Below, in pieces: positions 23,007-27,542 of a DNA stretch of 27,542 nucleotides. Positions within the stretch are counted from its first letter, which is position 1. Each line of letters opens with the position of its first letter. Under the pieces are notes generated by a model. It did not search any database and was not told the origin of the DNA. It saw only the letters and a program-made list of their open reading frames with translations. Position numbers and translations under genes: made by a program. This DNA is from Erysipelotrichaceae bacterium (GTDB lineage Bacteria; Bacillota_I; Bacilli_A; Erysipelotrichales; Erysipelotrichaceae): contig JAIKXJ010000043.1 in the NCBI GenBank assembly GCA_024684175.1, positions 1 to 27,542 on the forward strand, in the 5' to 3' direction.

Positions 23007-23113
23007 TACCTGCCCATTATCCGCTGCTTCTGCGATTTCGTTGAAGGAAAAACATGATTCCTGATGTATCATTGAAGAAGATACAGATCAAAAGATCATA
23101 TGGAGGAAATACG

Positions 23114-24793
23114 ATGGAAAGATGCCTTGTCAGCAAGACCGATAACTGTAAGAACTGTTACAAATGCATCAGAAGCTGCCGGCTGAAGGCGATCTCTTTT
23201 GAAAATGACCGCGCTTCGATCATTCACGAAGACTGCGTATTGTGCGGCTCCTGCTACAACATCTGTCCGCAGAAACTCAAAGTCGTCAGGAACGATGTGA
23301 GCCGCGTCAAGAAGCTCATCGCTCAGGGGAAGACTTATGTATCGCTGGCACCGAGCTTTGTATCGTATTATCCGGACAGCGACATCCTCTGCATGAAGGA
23401 AACGCTGAAAGAACTGGGTTTTGAAGATGCGGAAGAGACGGCGGTCGGAGCGACGATCGTCAAGAACGCTTATGACCGGATGCTGGAAGATCCGGACAGG
23501 GATGTCATCATCTCTTCCTGCTGTCATGCCGTCAACATTCTGATACAGAAACATTTCCCCGAATGCCGCAAGTATCTGGCAGATGTCCTCTCGCCGATGT
23601 GTGCTCACGGTCTCAATCTCAAACAGCGCTACGAAGGAGCAAACGTCGTTTTCATCGGACCGTGTATCGCCAAGAAGGACGAAGGCGATCACAGCGAACA
23701 TATCGATGCGGTCCTGACGTTCGAAGAACTGGACGGCTGGCTGGAGGACGAAGGCATCGTCTTGAAGACGACGGAAGAAAAAGAAGTCCGGGAAAGATCC
23801 AAAGCCCGGCTTTTCCCGGAATCCGGCGGTATCCTGAAGACCATGAAATGCGAAAACAAGGATTACGATTATCTGGTGGTCGACGGCATGAAAAACTGCA
23901 TGTCGGCTTTGGAAGATCTCAAGGCAGGCAAACTGCACAAATGTTTCATCGAGATGTCTTCCTGCCAGGGCAGCTGTGTTGCCGGACCGATCGCCAAGCG
24001 CAAGAAGGCTTCCATCCTGACCAATACGCATCTGGTCAACAAGTATGCCGGAGACAAGGATTTCGATTATGAAGGCACTTCCTTTGATGATATCCGGACC
24101 GTCTATGACCGCTCGCCGATACAGCATCGCGAACCAAGCGATGAGGAAGTAGAAAAGATGCTGGTGAAGATGGGCAAAAAAGACCTGAAAGACCGGCTCA
24201 ACTGCGGCTGCTGCGGATACGACTCCTGCAGAGCGAAAGCTGCGGCGATCATCAAAGGCCATGCCAACATCGACATGTGTCTGCCGCTGTTGATGGAAAA
24301 ATCACAGTCTCTGGCCAACAATATCGTCGACAACACGCCGAATGGCCTGATGGTCCTGGACGAAGAGCTCAATATCGGTCTGATCAACAACACCATGTGC
24401 AGGATGCTTTCTTTAGCAAACAGTGACAGTGTCATCGGCCAGCATGTGGCGATGATCCTGGATCCGTCCGATTACTTTGAAGCACTCTCCGGCAAAAAGA
24501 TCGAAAACAAATATGAATATCTCAATGAGTATGAGAAGTATATCGAAAAGACCGTCTCCTATGACGAAAAGTTCAAGGTCCTGGTCTGTGTCTTCCGTGA
24601 TATCACCGAAGAAGAGATACAGAAACAGGAGAAGTTCAAGATCATCAACAATACGGTCTCGATCACCGATTCACTTCTTGAACAGAACATGCGTTCGGTC
24701 CATGAGATCGCTTCGCTTTTAGGTGAGACGGCTGCCGAGACCAAGATCGCACTGGAGAAACTCAAAGGGCTGGTGAAGTCGGATGGCGAATAA
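23114..24793 (+). CDS. Sensory-type [FeFe]-hydrogenase with PAS domain (group C-like, HydS)
   Basis: A 559-residue multidomain protein. Residues 12-51 hold two 4Fe-4S motifs (C12, C15, C18, C22 and C41, C44, C47, C51). About 70-330 is the [FeFe]-hydrogenase H-domain. All four H-cluster ligand cysteines are in place: the second Cys of SSCC (136-137), GPCIAKKDE (C184), and C284 and C288 in SSCQGSCVAGP. A further Fe-S motif CGCCGYDSC (364-372) follows, then a PAS domain (about 395-500) and a C-terminal helix. This matches the group C hydrogenases proposed to sense H2. Residues around the H-cluster differ from catalytic enzymes (SSCCH for TSCCP). ATG 23114 follows GGAGG; an upstream in-frame ATG at 23054 lacks a site. 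It overlaps a PP2C phosphatase gene by 11 bp, its probable output partner. No HydEFG maturases are in the window. Confidence 0.88.
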   Translation: MERCLVSKTDNCKNCYKCIRSCRLKAISFENDRASIIHEDCVLCGSCYNICPQKLKVVRNDVSRVKKLIAQGKTYVSLAPSFVSYYPDSDILCMKETLKELGFEDAEETAVGATIVKNAYDRMLEDPDRDVIISSCCHAVNILIQKHFPECRKYLADVLSPMCAHGLNLKQRYEGANVVFIGPCIAKKDEGDHSEHIDAVLTFEELDGWLEDEGIVLKTTEEKEVRERSKARLFPESGGILKTMKCENKDYDYLVVDGMKNCMSALEDLKAGKLHKCFIEMSSCQGSCVAGPIAKRKKASILTNTHLVNKYAGDKDFDYEGTSFDDIRTVYDRSPIQHREPSDEEVEKMLVKMGKKDLKDRLNCGCCGYDSCRAKAAAIIKGHANIDMCLPLLMEKSQSLANNIVDNTPNGLMVLDEELNIGLINNTMCRMLSLANSDSVIGQHVAMILDPSDYFEALSGKKIENKYEYLNEYEKYIEKTVSYDEKFKVLVCVFRDITEEEIQKQEKFKIINNTVSITDSLLEQNMRSVHEIASLLGETAAETKIALEKLKGLVKSDGE

Positions 24794-25955
24794 TCTTTAT
24801 ACCGATATCGGACATGTTTCGATCAACCATGTCGGTGAGATGCTCTGCGGAGACAATGTGACGATCACCGATCTTTCGGACGGCTCTTATGTCGTCGTCC
24901 TCGCGGATGGATTAGGGAGCGGTGTCAAGGCGAACATCCTGTCCACGCTGACTTCCACGATGCTTTCCAAGATGGTGGGCAACGGCATATCCATCGAGCA
25001 GTGTGTCGAGACGATCATTGCGACTTTGCCGGTATGTAAGGATAGGGGCGTCGCTTATTCGACGTTCTCGGTCGTTGCGGTAAAAAACAACACGGAGATG
25101 AAGATCTACAATTATGACAATCCTTCTCCTTTCATCGTCCGGAACAATAAAGCGATCCTTCCGGATTATATCGTTACGCAGATCCACGGCAAGCGGATCG
25201 AATTCTGTGACTTCAAAGCGGAAGTGGGCGACTGTGTCTTCATGATGTCGGACGGCGTGATCCATGCCGGAGCCGGTGAGATCCTCAACTACGGTTGGGA
25301 ACTGCCGGAGATCATGAAATACATGGAAGAAACGGTCATGCCCGATTCCTGCGCCAAAGTACTGGCGACCACTTTGATCGATCGCTGCAACGCACTTTAT
25401 GCTTCCAAGCCCGGAGACGATGTGACCTGTGCCTGTGTGCGCATCAAAGAAAGGAAACGCGTCAATCTGATGATGGGTCCTTCCACCAATCCGGAAGATG
25501 ATGAAAAGATGGTCAGTCTGTTCATGTCGAAAAAGGGGATGCATATCGTCTGCGGCGGGACGACAGCCAAGATCGTTGCCCGCTGTCTGAATAAACAGAT
25601 CTATAACGAAAACAACGAGATGCCGACCGACATCCCGCCGATGTCGAGGATCGAAGGCATCGACCTGGTGACCGAAGGGATGATCACGATGAACCGGGTC
25701 CTGGAATACGGGAAGAATTTCGCCGGAAAGAATGACGATTACTTCAACTGGTATTTCCAGACGGACGGGGCATCAAGGTTGGCTTCGATCTTGTTTGAAG
25801 AAGCAACGGATGTCGATATCTTCTCCGGCTGTGCCATCAATCCTGCCCACCAGAACGATCCTTCGCTGTCCATCTCCCTCAAGATGAAACTGGTCGATGA
25901 GCTCACGGATGTCTTGAAGAAGCTCAACAAGACCGTCAAAGTCAACTATTATTAA
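24783..25955 (+). CDS. SpoIIE/PP2C-type serine phosphatase with an unassigned C-terminal domain
   Basis: A 390-residue protein. About 1-225 form a PP2C-fold SpoIIE-type phosphatase: DLSDGSYVVVLADGLGSGVKAN carries the metal-binding DG, MMSDGVIHAG the next Asp, and PGDDVTCACVRI the last Asp pair. Such enzymes dephosphorylate Ser/Thr, often on anti-sigma-factor antagonists. After a linker near 230, about 160 more residues (from LMMGPSTNPEDDEKMV to the end) include a glycine-rich strand HIVCGGTTAKIVAR and helix-rich ends that I cannot assign. No sporulation gene is nearby, so the SpoIIE label describes the fold only. The ATG lies inside the last codons of the hydrogenase gene, so both are made together; the phosphatase probably turns the H2 or redox signal into a phosphorylation change. 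Confidence 0.85.
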   Translation: MANNLYTDIGHVSINHVGEMLCGDNVTITDLSDGSYVVVLADGLGSGVKANILSTLTSTMLSKMVGNGISIEQCVETIIATLPVCKDRGVAYSTFSVVAVKNNTEMKIYNYDNPSPFIVRNNKAILPDYIVTQIHGKRIEFCDFKAEVGDCVFMMSDGVIHAGAGEILNYGWELPEIMKYMEETVMPDSCAKVLATTLIDRCNALYASKPGDDVTCACVRIKERKRVNLMMGPSTNPEDDEKMVSLFMSKKGMHIVCGGTTAKIVARCLNKQIYNENNEMPTDIPPMSRIEGIDLVTEGMITMNRVLEYGKNFAGKNDDYFNWYFQTDGASRLASILFEEATDVDIFSGCAINPAHQNDPSLSISLKMKLVDELTDVLKKLNKTVKVNYY

Positions 25956-25979
25956 AGTTCAGGAATTCCTGAGCTTTTT
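25954..25979 (+). terminator. Intrinsic terminator of the hydrogenase-phosphatase operon
   Basis: A 10-bp stem AAAGTTCAGG/CCTGAGCTTT (one G-T pair) with loop AATT is followed by TTTTT. It overlaps the phosphatase stop codon. Confidence 0.83.
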
Positions 25980-25988
25980 AAATGAAAA

Positions 25989-26018
25989 ACCTGTCCGCAC
26001 AAGGGACAGGTCTGTTTT
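25989..26018 (+). terminator. Second, tandem terminator-like hairpin
   Basis: An 8-bp perfect stem ACCTGTCC/GGACAGGT is followed by CTGTTTT. It lies 10 nt after the first terminator and looks like a backup terminator. Confidence 0.6.
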
Positions 26019-26019
26019 A

Positions 26020-26193
26020 AGAATGGTGCCGACACCGTGAATTCTGGGGTTCTGCGAACCCCAGCAGAAGAACACGGAAAATAAGGCTTTTTCGAGTATT
26101 TCAACCGTGCAAAAATACAGATTTTTGAGAAAAATCTTCTCACAATCTTCTCACAAGTACCCGTTTGAAGTAATTTGTAATTAATTGAACTAA
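26020..26193. other. Intergenic AT-rich region with nested inverted repeats and a tandem repeat
   Basis: No convincing gene lies here. A perfect 8-bp hairpin CTGGGGTT/AACCCCAG (26044-26064, loop CTGCG) sits inside an outer pair CCGTG/CACGG (26035-26039 and 26073-26077), forming a two-stem structure. A competing GGTG/CACC hairpin begins at 26025. Further on are GATTTTT/AAAAATC (26120-26136) and an 11-bp tandem duplication AATCTTCTCAC (26133-26143 and 26144-26154). Base composition drops sharply compared with the flanking genes. It may be the scar of a mobile element or hold a small RNA; neither is shown. Confidence 0.5.
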
Positions 26194-26244
26194 ATCATAA
26201 TAAAAGCGAATAAAACATGGAATGATCAACAGTATCGCTCAAAA

Positions 26245-26523
26245 ATGAAGAAATTAATGAGTTCTGATGAGTATAAAGAGAAGATATCAATGAAAAACAG
26301 AGGAAGAAAACATACTTCTGAAGAATTAAGAAAAATGAGCATTGGCAATATGGGTGAGAAGAACGGAATGTATGGAAGACATGGGAAAAATAATCCAAAT
26401 TCTAAGCCGGTAGGATACTTAATGTCTTCACTGATTTTTGATATATTTTCTTTAGAAGTAATCCTGCTCGTAGAGGGGTTCTCTACCAGCAGATTGATTG
26501 CTTCTTTTTTGAGACTTTTTTGA
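26245..26523 (+). pseudogene. Remnant of a NUMOD3-containing homing endonuclease
   Basis: The readable part (about codons 1-55) contains two NUMOD3-like DNA-binding repeats of the kind found behind GIY-YIG or HNH homing endonuclease domains: EYKEKISMKNRGRKHTSEEL with RKMSIGNMGEKNGMYGRHG, then KNNPNSKPV. The frame stays open upstream to 26194 (giving KTWNDQQYRSK), with no start codon or ribosome binding site for a full gene. No nuclease domain is present. After about 26409 the translation becomes hydrophobic and unrelated, and it runs into a long inverted repeat. Codon use is AT-rich (AGA, TTA, AAT) and unlike the neighbouring genes. I read this as a truncated, horizontally acquired element, not a working protein. 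The NUMOD3 call is from motif recognition only. Confidence 0.6.
26454..26510 (+). repeat. Long imperfect inverted repeat followed by T runs
   Basis: An outer stem AGAAGTAATC/GATTGCTTCT (one G-T pair) encloses an inner 12-bp stem CTGCTCGTAGAG/CTCTACCAGCAG with one C-C mismatch and a GGGTT loop; ATT is unpaired on the 3' side. It is followed by TTTTTTGAGA, repeated 11 nt later (26505-26514 and 26516-26525). It could act as a strong plus-strand terminator insulating the next promoter, but the stem is much longer than the other terminators in the window. Confidence 0.65.
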
Positions 26524-26541
26524 GAACTTAAACAAAAACTG

Positions 26542-26570
26542 TTGACATCAGCTTTGGCATCTGTTAAAAC
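26542..26570 (+). promoter_or_regulatory. Promoter of the BglG-type antiterminator gene
   Basis: A consensus TTGACA (26542-26547) is spaced 17 bp from TAAAAC (26565-26570), which is preceded by an extended TG. Predicted initiation is near 26577, just ahead of the RAT element. It is the only promoter in the window with a perfect -35 hexamer. I see no clear cre site. Confidence 0.65.
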
Positions 26571-26582
26571 TAAATTAACGAA

Positions 26583-26611
26583 TAGCATGTAACTCTTACG
26601 AGGCATAACCT
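26583..26611 (+). promoter_or_regulatory. RAT (ribonucleic antiterminator), upstream copy
   Basis: The sequence AGCATGTAACTC, loop TTAC, GAGGCATAACCT matches the two halves of BglG/LicT-type RAT hairpins (consensus about GGATTGTTACTG ... CAGGCAAAACC), including the conserved TGT-ACT and AGGCA-AACC. Its AACTC portion is also needed for the following terminator stem, so the two hairpins exclude each other. Confidence 0.78.
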
Positions 26612-26641
26612 ATCGGGAATGTTTTTCAGTAAGAGTTTTTT
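26591..26641 (+). terminator. Conditional terminator in the leader of the BglG-type gene
   Basis: A 9-bp perfect stem AACTCTTAC (26591-26599) / GTAAGAGTT (26629-26637) is followed by a T run. It shares bases with the RAT, so binding of active antiterminator protein should prevent its formation. This makes the gene autoregulated. Confidence 0.78.
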
Positions 26642-26651
26642 ATTTCAAATC

Positions 26652-27482
26652 ATGAAGATCATCAAGAACATCAACAACAATTACGCGATCGCAATCGACA
26701 GCGCAGGAAATCAGATCGTGGTATCCGGAAAGGGTATCGGTTTTGGAACTGTGCCAAGAGAGCTTGCGGATATCACGGTGATCAACCGGTCCTACTATGA
26801 TGTTGACGAAACTTACATCTCGATGATCAATTCGATCCCGGAAGAGGTGATCGAGATCTCTGGGCAGATCGTGGACCACGCAAGGGATGTGATCGACAAT
26901 CCGGTCTCAGCCAACATCGTCTTCACCCTGGCGGACCACATCAACTTCTGTATCGACCGCCATAAGAAAGGGATGAACATCAAACTGCCGATCCTGTATG
27001 ACATACAGCACCTCTTTGAAAAAGAGATGTCGGTCGGAGAATATGGCGTAAAGCTGATCAAGGATAAGATGAGGGTCTACCTGCCAAGAGAAGAGGCAGC
27101 GTATATCGCCCTTCATCTAATCAATGCCGAAGAGAAGGAAAAGAACATCGAAGCCGACAATGACCGGATCGTGGAAGATATCACGAAGGTCGTCGAAGAA
27201 TGCTACGGTATCGAAGTCGACCGCAATGACTTCAACTATTCCAGATTCGTATCCCACATCCATTACCTGCTCAAACGGGGAAAAACGAAAGCGCTGGTGG
27301 AAACGAGCAACGACAAACTCTATCAGACGATGAAGAAGGATTACGAAAAGACGTATCTGTGTTCGGAGGAAGTTGCCAAATATCTGAAGAACAATCTGAA
27401 CATCGAACTCAACGATGAAGAAAAACTGTATCTGATGTTACACATCAACCGGCTGTGTACCCGTGAGGACTGTAACCAATAG
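26652..27482 (+). CDS. BglG/LicT family PRD-containing transcription antiterminator
   Basis: A 276-residue RNA-binding antiterminator controlled by the sugar phosphotransferase system. The N-terminal CAT RNA-binding domain (about 1-55) reads MKIIKNINNNYAIAID, then VVSGKGIGFG. PRD1 (about 65-170) contains LADHINFCIDRHKKG, with histidines of the regulatory type, and EAAYIALHLINAEE. PRD2 (about 172-276) has FVSHIHYLLKR and a final LMLHINRL. PTS proteins phosphorylate these histidines according to sugar supply. The start at 26652 gives the family N-terminus; an in-frame ATG at 26619 lies inside the terminator hairpin. No good ribosome binding site is visible before either. The gene lies between two RAT/terminator pairs, so it should control itself and downstream genes beyond the window, probably PTS permease and glycosidase genes. 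Confidence 0.93.
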   Translation: MKIIKNINNNYAIAIDSAGNQIVVSGKGIGFGTVPRELADITVINRSYYDVDETYISMINSIPEEVIEISGQIVDHARDVIDNPVSANIVFTLADHINFCIDRHKKGMNIKLPILYDIQHLFEKEMSVGEYGVKLIKDKMRVYLPREEAAYIALHLINAEEKEKNIEADNDRIVEDITKVVEECYGIEVDRNDFNYSRFVSHIHYLLKRGKTKALVETSNDKLYQTMKKDYEKTYLCSEEVAKYLKNNLNIELNDEEKLYLMLHINRLCTREDCNQ

Positions 27483-27493
27483 GGCGGAAACCT
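27467..27493 (+). promoter_or_regulatory. RAT (ribonucleic antiterminator), downstream copy
   Basis: GGACTGTAACC, loop AATA, GGGCGGAAACC is a good match to BglG/LicT RAT halves (GGATTGTTACT and GGCAAAACC). It overlaps the stop codon of the antiterminator gene and shares AACCT with the next terminator stem. Confidence 0.75.
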
Positions 27494-27542
27494 CATACAC
27501 TAGAACATTTATTTGTTTTATTGTATGAGGTTTTATTTATTT
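27489..27542 (+). terminator. Conditional terminator after the BglG-type gene
   Basis: An 11-bp perfect stem AACCTCATACA (27489-27499) / TGTATGAGGTT (27522-27532) with a 22-nt loop is followed by TTATTTATTT at the window edge. Overlap with the RAT means that it would be prevented when the antiterminator is active, letting transcription pass into the next genes. Confidence 0.75.

Noticed and set aside
24783..25955. Sporulation stage II protein E
   Set aside because: Only the PP2C fold is shared. There is no SpoIIE membrane domain and no sporulation gene nearby, while the overlap with the hydrogenase/PAS gene points to another pathway.
25952..26143. A 63-codon minus-strand frame downstream of the phosphatase
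   Set aside because: It is built from terminator and hairpin sequence and shows no recognisable features.
26464..26492. Group II intron domain V, or an integron attC site
   Set aside because: The hairpin lacks the conserved domain V catalytic triad and bulge, and lacks the R-box core sites of attC. No reverse transcriptase or integrase is nearby.
26226..26606. A 126-codon minus-strand frame over the AT-rich island
   Set aside because: Half of it is the reverse of the NUMOD3 remnant and translates to hydrophobic low-complexity sequence. It has no ribosome binding site and crosses the promoter of the antiterminator gene. The first half might still be a fragment, but I could not recognise it.
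1..27542. CRISPR array, insertion sequence, rRNA or prophage genes
   Set aside because: I saw no regularly spaced repeats, transposase frames, rRNA segments or phage structural genes. The NUMOD3 scrap is the only sign of a mobile element.

Overview
This window looks like ordinary chromosome from a low-to-moderate GC Gram-positive bacterium (Bacillota). The evidence is the consistent AGGAGG-type ribosome binding sites, extended -10 promoters (TGnTAnnnT), compact intrinsic terminators, ScpA/ScpB, DegV, Tex, a BglG-type antiterminator and a sensory-type [FeFe]-hydrogenase. An anaerobic, gut-type Firmicute fits best. An Erysipelotrichia-like lineage is my guess, but nothing in the window proves it.

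Layout. 1-132: end of a minus-strand tRNA cluster (Gln, Tyr). 244-1858: minus-strand operon of ribose-5-phosphate isomerase B and a two-SIS-domain sugar isomerase/deglycase. 1893-4662: divergent scpAB, a convergent DUF523 gene, and a Mrp/NBP35 Fe-S carrier ATPase. 4672-4786: tRNA-Trp. 4844-6556: a GNAT acetyltransferase overlapping a family-4 glycosyltransferase. 6559-8986: ABC exporter ATPase and permease. 8990-17870: a nucleoside and peptide salvage region. It holds deoD, a ribokinase-like kinase and an M19 dipeptidase (+), then adenosine deaminase-like and uridine phosphorylase-like genes (-). Divergent from those are two nucleoside hydrolases, an M18 aminopeptidase and an alkaline-phosphatase-superfamily phosphodiesterase (+). 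17879-19748: three overlapping genes for single-pass membrane proteins, two with an N-terminal zinc ribbon. 19751-20602: DegV (-). 20658-23005: tex. 23114-25955: a putative H2-sensing pair, an [FeFe]-hydrogenase/PAS protein and a SpoIIE/PP2C phosphatase. 25954-26541: an AT-rich island with a NUMOD3 homing-endonuclease remnant and several inverted repeats. 26542-27542: a BglG/LicT-type antiterminator gene bracketed by two RAT/terminator switches. The genes it controls downstream, presumably PTS genes, lie outside the window.

How the genes work together. The central block can take purine and pyrimidine nucleosides apart by phosphorolysis (DeoD, Udp-like) or hydrolysis (two IunH-type enzymes). 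The free ribose can be phosphorylated by the ribokinase, and RpiB then feeds the pentose phosphate pathway. The adenosine deaminase homologue keeps its zinc ligands but is changed at two purine-contacting positions.

Points most worth a second look are the hydrogenase/phosphatase pair, the zinc-ribbon membrane trio, the altered deaminase active site, the double RAT architecture, and several genes whose -10 box sits 6-8 nt before the start codon, implying leaderless mRNAs.
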